Below, piece by piece: positions 1-9,596 of a stretch of DNA of 64,000 bases. Position 1 is the stretch's first letter, and each line of letters begins with the position of its first letter. Under the pieces are notes generated by a model. The model did no database searches. It was not told the DNA's origin and saw nothing but the letters and a program-made list of their open reading frames with translations. A program made the position numbers and the translations under genes. The stretch lies in NCBI RefSeq assembly GCF_900573885.1, contig NZ_UPSE01000493.1, positions 310,001 through 374,000 of the forward strand. Reading direction: 5' to 3'. This stretch comes from Pseudomonas viridiflava. Lineage in GTDB: Bacteria; Pseudomonadota; Gammaproteobacteria; Pseudomonadales; Pseudomonadaceae.

Positions 1-1059
1 AAAACCTGGAGCTGGCTGGCCGACCACGATGCGCAGGCGCGGCAGGGTGGCTTTGCCGGTTGGCTGGTGGACGGCACGCCGGTCTGGGCCGGCGGCAAAG
101 GCACCAGCCAACGCATTCTCAAGGACTATGCCCAAGCCCTCGGCAGCGCGTTGCCCACGCCGGTGGCAATGGATGCAGGGCGCTGCGTGCAGGTGCAACT
201 GTTCGCCCGCTACCCGGTGCGGCAGGTGCGCAGTAAAGCCAGCGGGCAGCTCGTGAGCGCCGGTGCCTTGCGCGGCGACTACGAGGTGCAGTTCGCCAAT
301 GGCAACCGCTTGCCCATCACCAGCGAAGGCGAGCTGTTTGTTGGCGCCGACGGCCAGCTCACCGCGCGCCTCAGCCGCGAAGACTACGTGGCTCGCGTGC
401 TCGACCGCGAAGCCTCGGCGCAACCGGCCGAAGCGGCCAAAGCGCTGGCCGTAACCATTCGCACCTACCTGCTGCAAACCGCTACCCGCAATGGCGAATG
501 CCTGAGCATCAGCGACAGCAGCGCCAGCCAGCGGGTGGCGCCACGCCCTGCCAGCGAAGGCGCCCGGCACATTGCCGCCTGGACCAGCGACCTGGTATTG
601 GCTGGCAGCCCGGTGAATTACCACAGCGACAAAGCCGGAACGGATCGTCTGTCCTGGCAGCACGCCGTGGAACAAGCGGGGCAGGGCCTGCGCTATGACG
701 CCATTCTTGCCCGCGCCTTTCCTCGCGCCAGCCTCAGCCGCTGGGACCAACCCACCGCCGCCTGCCAGGCGCTGGGCAATGCCGAAGCCTGGTTGAAGAA
801 ACAGCAACCTGGCTGGCGCCAACGCCTGCAGCGCGAAGCCGGTTATGTGGAAACCGGCGACTTTGCCGTCTGCCAGTTGAGCGGCGGCAAACCCCATGTC
901 GACCGTGAGCGCCAACGCATTTTTGTTCGAGGCTTCTACTCCCTGCAGGACCGCCTCGACCTGACCCACGAATACCTGCACCTGGCCTTTGCCGCACACC
1001 CCAACGGCCAGGACGAAACCTACATCGAAGGCCTCGCCCGCCACCTACTTCTGGAATAG
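1..1059 (+). CDS. DUF2300 (YfaQ-like) envelope protein, 5' truncated by window edge
   Basis: The frame is open from base 1, so the N-terminus lies outside the window; 352 residues are visible. Two features stand out. One is a SpoIID-like stretch (YVARVLDREA, then AKALAVTIRTYLL). The other is an HEYLH motif (HExxH, visible residue 323) near the C-terminus, which resembles a zinc-metallopeptidase helix. The DUF2135 gene follows 4 bases downstream. In E. coli (yfaQ-yfaP) and P. aeruginosa this pair neighbours an alpha-2-macroglobulin gene, so a periplasmic envelope-defence role is likely; that part is inferred from family context. Enzymatic activity is unproven. Confidence 0.75.
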   Translation, partial: KTWSWLADHDAQARQGGFAGWLVDGTPVWAGGKGTSQRILKDYAQALGSALPTPVAMDAGRCVQVQLFARYPVRQVRSKASGQLVSAGALRGDYEVQFANGNRLPITSEGELFVGADGQLTARLSREDYVARVLDREASAQPAEAAKALAVTIRTYLLQTATRNGECLSISDSSASQRVAPRPASEGARHIAAWTSDLVLAGSPVNYHSDKAGTDRLSWQHAVEQAGQGLRYDAILARAFPRASLSRWDQPTAACQALGNAEAWLKKQQPGWRQRLQREAGYVETGDFAVCQLSGGKPHVDRERQRIFVRGFYSLQDRLDLTHEYLHLAFAAHPNGQDETYIEGLARHLLLE

Positions 1060-1063
1060 CCCC

Positions 1064-1867
1064 ATGCGTGTACGCCTGACTGAAATCGCCCTGTTCCTCG
1101 CCTGCCTGCCGTTGGCGGCGCTCGCCACCGACGGTGTGCAAATCGACACGCCGGTCGGCGGCTGGCGCAAAGGCTCCGACGAGGGCGCGCACTTTATGCA
1201 GGAAGTGAATTACCCGGCTTCTTCGGTGAACAGCGCGGCCGACCAGGCCAACACCGCGCGTATCGCCGGGCAGATCACGGCCACGCCAAAAGACCCGGGC
1301 AAGCCGGCGCGCTTGATCGTCAACGGCATCAGCATGCCGCTCAAAGTGCAGGAAGACGGCAGCTTCGACCGGCCGTTCGTGTTTCCCTCCGGCAGCAACA
1401 GCGTGGAAGTGCGCAACCCCGAAGGCACCGCAAAGCACCGCGTGCAGTTCTATAACCGGGGCAGTGGCGAGACGGCAGCCAAGTTGCGCGTGGTGCTGTC
1501 ATGGGACAGCGACAACACCGACCTCGACCTGCATGTTGTGACACCGGACGGCGGTCACGTGTGGTACGGCGAGCGTGCCGTAGCCAACGGCGGCGCGCTG
1601 GACGTAGACGTGACCACCGGCTTCGGCCCGGAAATGTTTGCTTCGCCGACACCGCTCAGTGGTGAATATCTGGTGTACGTAAACTACTTCGGCGGCGGCT
1701 CCGACAGCGACGAGTACGGCGCCGAAAGCCCGGCACAAATTCTCACCACCGCGCAGGTCACCGTCATCACCCAGGAAGGCACCGCCAACGAAAAGCAGGA
1801 ATCGTTCATCGTGCCCATGCGCGCCACTGGCGAGTTGACCATGGTGAAGCGCTTCGCCTATCCCTGA
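1064..1867 (+). CDS. DUF2135 (YfaP-like) exported protein
   Basis: 267 residues. The start at 1064 is chosen because it directly follows the upstream stop and gives a clean Sec signal peptide (MRVRLTEIALFLACLPLAALA). An earlier in-frame start would overlap the preceding gene and add a charged, non-signal leader. The C-terminal half has the DUF2135 hallmark LDLHVVTPDGGHVWYG in a predicted beta-sandwich. It is cotranscribed with the DUF2300 gene and is probably periplasmic. In relatives the pair belongs to the alpha-2-macroglobulin gene set. No catalytic motif is visible, so a binding or structural role is more likely. Confidence 0.75.
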   Translation: MRVRLTEIALFLACLPLAALATDGVQIDTPVGGWRKGSDEGAHFMQEVNYPASSVNSAADQANTARIAGQITATPKDPGKPARLIVNGISMPLKVQEDGSFDRPFVFPSGSNSVEVRNPEGTAKHRVQFYNRGSGETAAKLRVVLSWDSDNTDLDLHVVTPDGGHVWYGERAVANGGALDVDVTTGFGPEMFASPTPLSGEYLVYVNYFGGGSDSDEYGAESPAQILTTAQVTVITQEGTANEKQESFIVPMRATGELTMVKRFAYP

Positions 1868-1875
1868 GCCAACGC

Positions 1876-2679
1876 TCAATGCAGCTCGGGCGTGGCCCGC
1901 AGCTGCCGCAACCGCTCGCTGAGCAACAAGCGCTGCGCCGTGTCTTCGCTTAACAGCAGCGCATGCTCCACGTCGTAGCGCTCGGCTTGCGGGCAGTCGA
2001 GCTGGCGGTAAATATCGGCCCGCGCCAGGTGGTCGACCAGATTCGGCGGGCCGAGCAAGAGCACCCGTTCCGCATCCTTCAACGCTGCCAGGGGCTCCTG
2101 CGCATGGGTATGCAAGCTGCGTAGATTGCGCGAAAGGCGCTGCAGCATTTGCCGGGCGTTACAGCTTTGCAGGTGGGTGGCATGCAGCTCCGCTTTCGGG
2201 CCGAGGGTGCGCAAAAGCAGCTCGCGGCAATCGCGGGTGTACAGGCGACGGCCGCTGCCGGGGTCCAGCAAATGATCGGCGCCCGGCACACGCAGCAAAA
2301 AGTGGCCGGGGAAATTCACCCCTTGCAGGGGAATGCTCAGCCGCTCGGCCAGTTCCAGTGCAATCAGCGCCAGCGACAGCGGCTGCCCGCGCCTGCGCAG
2401 CAACACCTGATCAAGCAGGGCCGAGCGGGGCAGCAACGGGCTGCTGTCGTCTTCGTGGAAATCGAGTTCGCCCAGGCGCCGCAACAACGGTTGCGCCAGC
2501 TCATGGGCGGGCAGGTTGGGGAGGCCGCTGCTGACTTGATGAACCAGGCCGGAGAACTCACGCAGCACCTGTTGCGGCACCAGGCTGTCGTCGTGCTCAG
2601 CCGCAATCCATAACGCCGCTTCAAACAGCGCAGGGGGTTCACGGTCCAGACAGGCAAGGCAGGCTTGGCGTGGGGTCAT
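1876..2679 (-). CDS. SirB1-family transglutaminase-like/TPR protein
   Basis: 267 residues, no signal peptide, cytoplasmic. The central part (GQPLSLALIALELAERL, then GVNFPGHFLLRV) matches the transglutaminase-like core of the SirB1/YchA family. The C-terminal third is TPR-like and helical (LAALKDAERVLLLGPP, then HLARADIYRQLDCP). A GGAGAAG ribosome site precedes the ATG. It converges on the DUF2135 gene with 8 bases between the stops. SirB1-family proteins are often near prmC/hemK, which is not the case here. The biochemical function of the family is not settled, and none is claimed. Confidence 0.8.
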   Translation of the reverse strand: MTPRQACLACLDREPPALFEAALWIAAEHDDSLVPQQVLREFSGLVHQVSSGLPNLPAHELAQPLLRRLGELDFHEDDSSPLLPRSALLDQVLLRRRGQPLSLALIALELAERLSIPLQGVNFPGHFLLRVPGADHLLDPGSGRRLYTRDCRELLLRTLGPKAELHATHLQSCNARQMLQRLSRNLRSLHTHAQEPLAALKDAERVLLLGPPNLVDHLARADIYRQLDCPQAERYDVEHALLLSEDTAQRLLLSERLRQLRATPELH

Positions 2680-2845
2680 GGGCTTCTCCGGGTCGCCCTA
2701 AGGTTGTAGCGGTTCGCTAACACTTCGTCCAGCGCGGCGTTATGCCAGGCTTTGCGGATCGCAGCGTTGCTTATGCCCGCCTGGTCAGTTGGGTCGTATA
2801 CGGCCACCTATACTGCTCGGAACCACAACAATAAGGAGTCACCAC

Positions 2846-3871
2846 ATGTTCGCTTTAATGGAAGCGGCACGTGTCGAGGCCCTGCACTGTTTCAACGATG
2901 CGGCCACCGGCCTGCGGGCCGTCATCGTCATCCACAACAGCCGGCTCGGCCCGGCGCTGGGCGGTTGCCGCTACCTCAGTTACCCCGACGAAAAAAGCGC
3001 CATCGACGATGCCGTGCGCCTGGCCCAGGGCATGAGCTACAAGGCCGCGCTCGCCGGCCTGGCGCAGGGCGGCGGCAAGGCGGTGATCTTGCGCCCGCCA
3101 GGCGTGGACAACCGCGCTGCGCTGTTCGAAGCCTTCGGTCGTGCCATCGACAGCCTCGGCGGCCAGTACATCACCGCCGTCGACAGCGGCACCCTCAGCG
3201 CCGACATGGACTGCGTGGCGCAATACACCCGCCACGTCACCAGCACCACCAGCGCCGGCGACCCTTCGCCACACACAGCCATGGGCGTGTTCGCCGGCAT
3301 TCGCGCCACCGCCCAGGCACGCCTGGGCAGCGATGATCTCGAGGGGCTGAGAGTGGCGATTCAAGGCTTGGGCAACGTGGGCTATGCGCTGGCCGAGCAA
3401 CTGCATGCAGCGGGTGCCGAACTGCTGGTAAGCGACCTCGACCCTGGCCGCGTGCAACTGGCGTGCGAGCAGCTCAACGCCCGGCCCGTGGCCAACGAAG
3501 CGCTGCTCTGCACGCCGTGCGACATTCTTGCGCCGTGCGGGCTGGGCGGTGTGCTTAATTCCGCGAGCGTGGCCAAACTGCGTTGTTCTGCGGTGGCTGG
3601 CGCGGCCAATAACCAGCTGCTCAGCTCCAACGCCGCAGATGAACTTGAAGCGCGCGGCATCCTCTACGCGCCGGACTACGTGATCAACTCCGGCGGGCTG
3701 ATTTACGTCGCGCTTAAACACCGGGGCGAAGAACTGCCCGCCATTACAGCGCACCTGACGCAAATTGATCGTCGATTGACGGAAATCTATGGCCACGCCC
3801 AAGCCGATAAACGTTCGCCGGCCAGGGTGGCGGATGCCTTGGCGGAAAAGATTCTGTATGGGGCGCGATAA
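2846..3871 (+). CDS. ldh: Leucine dehydrogenase (Glu/Leu/Phe/Val dehydrogenase family)
   Basis: 341 residues. NAD-dependent oxidative deamination of leucine, valine or isoleucine to the 2-oxo acid plus ammonia. The catalytic block is present: MSYKAALAGLAQGGGKAVI, with Lys66 and Lys78 as the expected substrate-binding and catalytic lysines. It is followed by the Rossmann motif GLGNVGYALAE (residues 174-184). The length matches bacterial leucine dehydrogenases and is shorter than glutamate dehydrogenases. The start at 2846 has an AAGGAGT ribosome site 6 bases upstream; an earlier in-frame start lacks one. Valine or phenylalanine preference cannot be excluded from sequence. It is transcribed alone. 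Confidence 0.88.
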   Translation: MFALMEAARVEALHCFNDAATGLRAVIVIHNSRLGPALGGCRYLSYPDEKSAIDDAVRLAQGMSYKAALAGLAQGGGKAVILRPPGVDNRAALFEAFGRAIDSLGGQYITAVDSGTLSADMDCVAQYTRHVTSTTSAGDPSPHTAMGVFAGIRATAQARLGSDDLEGLRVAIQGLGNVGYALAEQLHAAGAELLVSDLDPGRVQLACEQLNARPVANEALLCTPCDILAPCGLGGVLNSASVAKLRCSAVAGAANNQLLSSNAADELEARGILYAPDYVINSGGLIYVALKHRGEELPAITAHLTQIDRRLTEIYGHAQADKRSPARVADALAEKILYGAR

Positions 3872-4026
3872 CGCTCGCATAGATACAAGGGCGGATTCAG
3901 AGATTTATAACGTCGCACCCAAGAGGGTTCGTACTCTTATTGCAGTCCCGTCAATCTAACCTTGAATACCGCCACTGTTTAGGCTTTGCCGACACGTTTC
4001 TTCTCATCATGTGTTGGAGCTTGAAC

Positions 4027-5301
4027 ATGCATAAGCCACTGCTATTGCTGGTGCTTTCCTTGTCCCCGTTGTTAGCCGATGCCGCCACTGAGTGGAAGCC
4101 ATGGTGGGGATCCTACGTGCGCCTTGAAAACGACGGGAATATAGCCTGTGCAGCAGACACCGACCCAAAGGAGTGCAACTGGACTAGTAAAAGCGTTCCT
4201 TCGGCTAATGCCCCGTCATTAGCCTGCGGTGCACAGCATTTAAAACTTCTCGGCATCACCGGGTACGACAAGGTCGACCACTGGTGCAATAAAGCCTACG
4301 CAGATGTGTACGCGACCTGGACGCTAGGAAACTTTTCCGGGTTTGACGTTTACCTCTCGGCGAATCCGGCGGGTGAACTGATGTGCTACTCCTCCACTGG
4401 CTTGAACTGCTATTGGTATCAGGCCGCAAACGCTGCCAAGCCGGTCAAACCCATCAACCCTCTGGTGTGCGGAGGAGTTCATAAAGCGATACACGGGAAC
4501 GACGACACCAATCCGGATCACTGGTGCAATCAGGCGCGGATCCAGGTCGACTATCGTGACTATTCCGATAGCAGCTGGGCCAACGCAACGTTCGACTACG
4601 ACCGAGGCTGGGCGGGAATAGGTTTCGGTTTAACCGGCACCCAGCGCGGCGCGCCGGAATCGATGAGGATCACCAGCAAAGATGGCTATCGGGGGCTTGG
4701 AATAAAGTCGCTGGTGCGTGATGCGGCCTGGTTCAAGCAACATCCGACGGGGCCATACAGTACGGCGGACCGTGAGGAGCAAGATGATTTGTTTATGTAC
4801 GGCAAGAAAGTGTGGCAGGCCGAGGACGAACCCATAGTTGTGATGCACATATACCGGCCCAAGGGCACCACGGTGTCGCTGCGTATGCCGTCCATATATA
4901 AAAATCGCGGTGCTGAAGACAAGCGTTGGCCCGGAGTATGGTTAAAGCCTGAAGGGATACGGTTAAGAACGGTGCAGGGTGACTATTACGTCGCGGACGC
5001 AGCGTTGGAGAATTCGGAAGGGCGTTGGTGGACCCTGGGGATGAAAATTACCAAAGACGGGGATATTGAATATTACGCAGCAGCGAACTGGATCGACTCG
5101 CCGTTCGATGACTCTTACCTGCGTGGTAAACAAAGTACATTGTTAGGCTCGTCGGCATTCAACGTAATTCGCCAGGCAGACGCCGTTGTGATGATTTCCA
5201 ATGTATTACCCAATAATGCCGAGGCAATTATCGGAGATATCCGCTATGGCATGAAGACCCTCGGGCAGAAAGCGTCTGCCAATCAACGGGACCCAAAGTG
5301 A
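4027..5301 (+). CDS. Secreted protein of unknown function with an internal duplication
   Basis: 424 residues. The start at 4027 follows a GGAG site and begins a clear signal peptide (MHKPLLLLVLSLSPLLADAA). The mature N-terminus holds two tandem related modules of about 65-70 residues: one runs from ECNW to DHWCNKA, the other from LNCYW to DHWCNQA. The paired cysteines suggest disulphides outside the cytoplasm. The rest is Trp/Tyr/Gly-rich (GWAGIGFGLTGTQRGAPES, then DGDIEYYAA) and looks beta-rich. I do not recognise the family. A paralogue lies directly downstream, so the pair arose by duplication. Confidence 0.7.
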   Translation: MHKPLLLLVLSLSPLLADAATEWKPWWGSYVRLENDGNIACAADTDPKECNWTSKSVPSANAPSLACGAQHLKLLGITGYDKVDHWCNKAYADVYATWTLGNFSGFDVYLSANPAGELMCYSSTGLNCYWYQAANAAKPVKPINPLVCGGVHKAIHGNDDTNPDHWCNQARIQVDYRDYSDSSWANATFDYDRGWAGIGFGLTGTQRGAPESMRITSKDGYRGLGIKSLVRDAAWFKQHPTGPYSTADREEQDDLFMYGKKVWQAEDEPIVVMHIYRPKGTTVSLRMPSIYKNRGAEDKRWPGVWLKPEGIRLRTVQGDYYVADAALENSEGRWWTLGMKITKDGDIEYYAAANWIDSPFDDSYLRGKQSTLLGSSAFNVIRQADAVVMISNVLPNNAEAIIGDIRYGMKTLGQKASANQRDPK

Positions 5302-5533
5302 GTCACTTTTAAATCAGAGTCGCTTTCTTCTTTATAGACTATCCAGATGAGTGTGGCTGATGTGGCGAACACCTGCTCCTCGTTGCTGCCTGGCTGCTTG
5401 AAGAATTAGTTTTTTCTTCCCGGCTTAATAAAGATTGTTCCTATCTTAGAGCCGGCTGCATATGGGTGAGTCAACACTTTTAGAAAGTTAGGCTTGCGGA
5501 TTCATTCTGCTCTATTTGTCGTGGAAGTTAATC

Positions 5534-6565
5534 ATGAAAAGAACTGCGTTCAGTTTATTACTGCTGCTGTCGCCAATAATGGCCACTGCTGCAACGCCAT
5601 GGACAAAGTGGCACGGCGCGTATGTGCGTCTCGAGGCTGACGGTAATATTTCCTGTGCCCGGTGGGAAAACAGCAAAGAGTGCAACTGGAACTCGGCCGT
5701 CACGCCGCCTGCCAATGCACCGGCATTGGTGTGCGGGGCCGGGCCCTGCTGGCGCATTAATCTGGGGACCTGAAACCTATGGGCCGGACCATCGGTGCCA
5801 GCAAGCACGTGTGCGGTTGGATGAGCGTGACTATTCCGAGCCCAAGTGGGACAAGGAAGTGTTTCGTTATCACCAAGGGTGGGCCGGTACCGGCTTCGGG
5901 TTGACCGGCACGCAGCGCGGGGCGCCGGAATCCATGACCATCGGGGAGAAGGACGGGCGTAAGGGGCTTGCGATCATGTCGCTGGAGAGAGACGCGGCCT
6001 GGTATCAGCTTCCCCAACACGCGCCTGGCATCGCCAGCTCAATCTACGGTCGGCCCGACGCCGAAAGGCAAGACGATCTCTACATGTATGGCAAAAGCTG
6101 GACCGCTGTCGACGAGCCGATGGTCGCAATGCATATCTACGTGCCGCAAGGAAATACCACATCGCTGAGAATGCCGGTCTTTTCCATGAACGGCGCCGGT
6201 GAGGAGAGAGCGTACCCTGGCATTTGGGTGACCTCTACGTCCGTCAGAGTGCGCACCGTGGTAGGGGATTACCCCGTAAACGTGTCTACCGGCAAACCGG
6301 AAGGCTCGTGGTGGACGCTGGGATGAAAGTCACGGCAAATGGAGATATTGAATATTACGGCGTGCCTGAGTGGCGCACGTCTCCCTTCCATACATCTGCG
6401 TTGCTGGCCAGGCAAAGCGCGCTGTTAGGCACCGATGCGCGCAAGGTGCTCAGACAAATCGATGCAACGGTTATGGTGTCGAGCTCCATGTACTCGAATG
6501 AGCCAATCATCATTGGCGACATTCGGTACGGCATCAAAACCAAGGCGCAACAGACCAGGCCTTGA
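5534..6565 (+). pseudogene. Paralogue of the upstream secreted protein, two frame changes
   Basis: The gene starts at 5534 with signal peptide MKRTAFSLLLLLSPIMATAA. It then follows the upstream paralogue in three pieces: frame 2 to about 5750, frame 3 to about 6320, then frame 2 to the stop at 6563-6565. The second break is precise. The paralogue reads CTGGGGATGAAA (Leu-Gly-Met-Lys), while here one G of the G-run is missing, creating a TGA at 6324-6326. The first break falls in a GC-rich stretch near 5725-5750. This copy has only one of the two Cys/Trp modules of its neighbour. It is either an inactivated gene or carries assembly errors in homopolymers; read depth at the G-run would tell. Confidence 0.75.
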
Positions 6566-6612
6566 TTCCACTGGCCGGGGCGGATAGCCGCAAGGTTACC
6601 CGCCCTGGCTAT

Positions 6613-7887
6613 TTACAAATCAATCTCGCCTTCAGCCTTGCGCTTCCAGCTGTCGTTACCCGGCAGAATCAGGTTCAAGGCGATGGCAACGATGGCGCAC
6701 AAGGCGATGCCCTTCAGGCCCACATCATCCGGCCCGGTACCGGTGCCGACCAGCACGCCGCCGATGCCGAACACCAGGGTCACCGACACAATCACCAGAT
6801 TGCGCGCTTCGCTGAGGTCGACCTTGTGGCGAATCAGCGTGTTCATGCCCACCGCCGCAATCGAGCCGAACAACAGGCACAGAATGCCGCCCATCACCGG
6901 TACGGGAATGCTCTGCAGCAGTGCGCCGAATTTGCCGATGAACGCCAGCACGATGGCGAACACAGCTGCCCAGGTCATGATTTTCGGATTGTAGTTTTTC
7001 GTCAGCATTACCGCGCCGGTTACTTCGGCGTAAGTGGTATTAGGCGGGCCGCCAAACAGACCGGCCACCGACGTGGCGATGCCATCACCGAACAGGGTGC
7101 GGTGCAGGCCGGGCTTTTTCAGGTAGTCGCGACCGGTCACGCTGCCCACGGCAATCACGCCGCCGATGTGTTCAATCGCAGGTGCCAAAGCCACCGGCAC
7201 GATGAACAGAATCGCCTGCCAGTTGAACTCCGGCGCAGTGAACTTTGGAAGCTCCAGCCAAGGTGCGGCGGCAATCTTGGCGGTATCGACCACGCCGAAA
7301 TAAAACGACAGGGCGAAACCCACCAGCACGCCGGAAATGATCGGCACCAAACGGAAAATGCCTTTGCCGAACACCGCCACAATCAAGGTGGTGAGCAGCG
7401 CCGGCATGGAAATCAGCATGGCGGTCTTGTACGGAATCAGCTCGGCGCCATCGCCCGATTTACCCATCGCCATATTGGCAGCGATAGGTGCCATGGCCAG
7501 GCCAATGGAAATAATCACCGGGCCGATCACCACGGGCGGCAGCAGACGGTCGATAAAACCGGTGCCTTTGATTTTTACCGCCAGGCCGAGAAAGGTGTAA
7601 ACGAAGCCCGCGGCAACGATGCCGCCCATGGTGGCCGCGAGGCCGAACTGGCCCTTGGCGAGAATGATCGGCGTGATAAAGGCAAAGCTCGATGCCAGGA
7701 AAACCGGCACCTGCCGCCCCGTGACTATCTGGAACAGAATGGTGCCCAGGCCGGCGGTGAACAACGCCACGTTGGGATCCAGTCCGGTAATCAGCGGCAT
7801 CAGCACCAATGCGCCAAACGCCACGAACAGCATCTGCGCGCCGGACAGTACCGTGCGCCAGAGTGGGTCGTTGAATTCGTCTTGCAT
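6613..7887 (-). CDS. uraA: Uracil permease (NCS2 family)
   Basis: 424 residues, predicted 14 transmembrane segments, inner membrane. Imports uracil by proton symport. Substrate-site glutamates of UraA are recognisable in AIEHIGG and NTTYAE, near the broken helices. A glycine-rich TM motif (GTGPDDVG) precedes the last segments. It starts 3 bases after the upp stop, so the two form a salvage operon coupling uptake to UMP formation. Xanthine permease is unlikely given linkage to upp and the EHIGG motif. Confidence 0.93.
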   Translation of the reverse strand: MQDEFNDPLWRTVLSGAQMLFVAFGALVLMPLITGLDPNVALFTAGLGTILFQIVTGRQVPVFLASSFAFITPIILAKGQFGLAATMGGIVAAGFVYTFLGLAVKIKGTGFIDRLLPPVVIGPVIISIGLAMAPIAANMAMGKSGDGAELIPYKTAMLISMPALLTTLIVAVFGKGIFRLVPIISGVLVGFALSFYFGVVDTAKIAAAPWLELPKFTAPEFNWQAILFIVPVALAPAIEHIGGVIAVGSVTGRDYLKKPGLHRTLFGDGIATSVAGLFGGPPNTTYAEVTGAVMLTKNYNPKIMTWAAVFAIVLAFIGKFGALLQSIPVPVMGGILCLLFGSIAAVGMNTLIRHKVDLSEARNLVIVSVTLVFGIGGVLVGTGTGPDDVGLKGIALCAIVAIALNLILPGNDSWKRKAEGEIDL

Positions 7888-7890
7888 GAC

Positions 7891-8529
7891 TCAGGCGTCC
7901 TTTTGCTTGGTGCCGAAAATCTTGTCGCCGGCATCGCCCAGCCCGGGAATGATGTAGCCGTGTTCGTTGAGTTTTTCATCGATGGAGGCGGTGAAAATCA
8001 TCACCTCGGGATGGGCGTCCTGTACCGCTTTGATGCCTTCCGGCGCGGCCACCAGCACCATGGCGCGAATGTCTTTGCAGCCGGCTTTTTTCAGCAGGTC
8101 GATGGTGGCGACCATCGAGCCGCCGGTGGCGAGCATCGGGTCGATGATCAACGCCAGGCGCTCATCGATTTCCGGCACCAGCTTTTCCAGATAGGTGTGG
8201 GCCTGCAGCGTTTCTTCATTACGCGCCACGCCCACCGCGCTGACCTTGGCCCCTGGAATCAGGCTGAGCACGCCTTCGAGCATGCCGATGCCGGCGCGCA
8301 GAATGGGGACGATGGTGATTTTCTTGCCCGCAATTTTTTCCACGTGAACGGTGCCGCACCAGCCATCAATGGCGTAGTTTTCCAGAGGCAGATCCTGAGT
8401 GGCTTCGTACGTGAGCAACGCGCCCACCTCTTGTGCCAGTTCGCGGAAGTTTTTCGTGCTGATATCGGCGCGACGCATCAGACCTAGCTTGTGGCGGATC
8501 AGTGGGTGGCGGATTTCGCGGATGGGCAT
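7891..8529 (-). CDS. upp: Uracil phosphoribosyltransferase
   Basis: 212 residues. Converts uracil plus PRPP to UMP. The PRPP-binding loop is [11 protein letters not shown], and the C-terminal uracil-binding segment is [17 protein letters not shown]. The start at 8529 ([14 protein letters not shown]) matches the family N-terminus and has a GGAG site upstream on the coding strand. A longer open frame to 8706 adds 59 residues with no family resemblance and was rejected. First gene of the upp-uraA operon, divergent from hpt across 264 bases that must hold both promoters. Confidence 0.95.
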   Translation of the reverse strand: MPIREIRHPLIRHKLGLMRRADISTKNFRELAQEVGALLTYEATQDLPLENYAIDGWCGTVHVEKIAGKKITIVPILRAGIGMLEGVLSLIPGAKVSAVGVARNEETLQAHTYLEKLVPEIDERLALIIDPMLATGGSMVATIDLLKKAGCKDIRAMVLVAAPEGIKAVQDAHPEVMIFTASIDEKLNEHGYIIPGLGDAGDKIFGTKQKDA

Positions 8530-8793
8530 GGGGTGGGCTCCGAACGTGCTGGCAAAAAATTGTGCCAAGAGTAAAGCATTCGATATGCCAAGTGGCGTCG
8601 TGACCGGGCGGTCGCCTACATTTCCTGTACCGGCAGACAGGAAATGTCGCCAACAGATACGCCGCGCATCATTGGCGACACGTGACCGATGGGGCTTGCT
8701 CCACACCGATGTGATGCGTACCTTTGCCGACTTTTATTTTGACGCCTTGATCAGGTTTTGATCGGCGCACCCACACCCCGTGAGGAATAGTCC

Positions 8794-9351
8794 ATGTCCG
8801 TCGATATCGCCCACATCCAGCAAGTGATGGCCGAAGCCGATTGCCTGTACAGCAACGCCGAGGTCGAAGTGGCCATCGACACCATGGCAGCCGCCATCAA
8901 CAGCGAAATGGCCGAAAGCAATCCGGTGGTGTTTTGCGTCATGAACGGCGGCCTGATTTTCTCCGGCAAGCTGCTGCCCAAGCTGAACTTCCCGCTTGAG
9001 CTCTCCTACCTGCACGCCACCCGCTACCGCAACGAAACCAGCGGCGGCGAGCTGTTCTGGAAAGCCAAGCCGGAAATCTCGTTCATTGATCGTGAAGTGC
9101 TGATCATCGACGACATTCTCGACGAAGGTCACACCCTGGGCGCCATCATCGACTTCTGCCGCCACGCTGGCGCCAAGCACGTACGCATCGCCGTGCTGGT
9201 CGACAAAACCCACGACCGCAAAGCGCGTCCGGATTTGAAGGCGGATTACGTTGGCATGCCGTGTGTAGACCGGTATGTGTTTGGTTATGGCATGGATTAC
9301 AAGGGCTATTGGCGCAATGCCCCAGGGATCTATGCCGTCAAAGATATGTAG
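8794..9351 (+). CDS. hpt: Hypoxanthine(-guanine) phosphoribosyltransferase
   Basis: 185 residues. Purine salvage: hypoxanthine or guanine plus PRPP to IMP or GMP. The PRPP loop is VLIIDDILDEGHTLGAI, preceded by the flexible loop region TRYRNETSGGEL. The C-terminal DYVGMPCVDRYVFGYGMDYKG is the purine-binding segment. A GAGGA ribosome site precedes the ATG. Divergent from upp. The stop is followed within 5 bases by an intergenic repeat. Pseudomonas genomes often annotate this protein as hypoxanthine-guanine PRT; base preference cannot be read from sequence. Confidence 0.93.
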   Translation: MSVDIAHIQQVMAEADCLYSNAEVEVAIDTMAAAINSEMAESNPVVFCVMNGGLIFSGKLLPKLNFPLELSYLHATRYRNETSGGELFWKAKPEISFIDREVLIIDDILDEGHTLGAIIDFCRHAGAKHVRIAVLVDKTHDRKARPDLKADYVGMPCVDRYVFGYGMDYKGYWRNAPGIYAVKDM

Positions 9352-9356
9352 AAAAC

Positions 9357-9427
9357 CGATCGGCTGCGCGTCGGCCCTCCGGCGTTAAAAAGCCCTGCTG
9401 AAATGCTCATTGGCTACAGCCAACTCC
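9357..9427. repeat. Intergenic repeat, CGATCGGCTGCG family, copy 1
   Basis: The 20 bases at 9357-9376 are identical to 40969-40988, and each begins right after a gene's stop codon. Both continue with a GGCGTT(A/G)AAA block and AATGCTCAT, then diverge. A looser third member lies at 20293-20418. No coding potential is seen. Confidence 0.75.
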
Positions 9428-9430
9428 GCT

Positions 9431-9584
9431 GTAGGTTGGGTTGAGCCAGCGGCGAAGCCCAACGGGCGGTTGGCCTGGAAGCGGCGTTTGCCCCATGTTG
9501 GGCTTCGCCTGCAGCTCAACCCAACCTACGAGCTGCATGCAGCCCAATCACCCGTTGGGCTTCGCTTCGCTCAACCCAACCTAC
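9431..9584. repeat. Three GTAGGTTGGG intergenic elements in mixed orientation
   Basis: The unit is GTAGGTTGGGTTGAGC, a short spacer, then GAAGCCCAAC. Each unit is itself an imperfect inverted repeat. It occurs forward at 9431-9466 and reversed at 9497-9529 and 9551-9584. Further copies lie at 36627-36657, 36671-36698 and 41180-41210, always between genes. They sit here between the converging hpt and lhpC genes, so they could fold in either transcript. Confidence 0.85.
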
Positions 9585-9596
9585 GGCGCGATGCTT

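Noticed and set aside
6562..8487. Long open frame on the plus strand opposite uraA and upp
   Set aside because: It lies antisense to two clear genes, has His/Gln/Arg-rich low-complexity translation and no start signal. It is a shadow of GC-rich codon usage.
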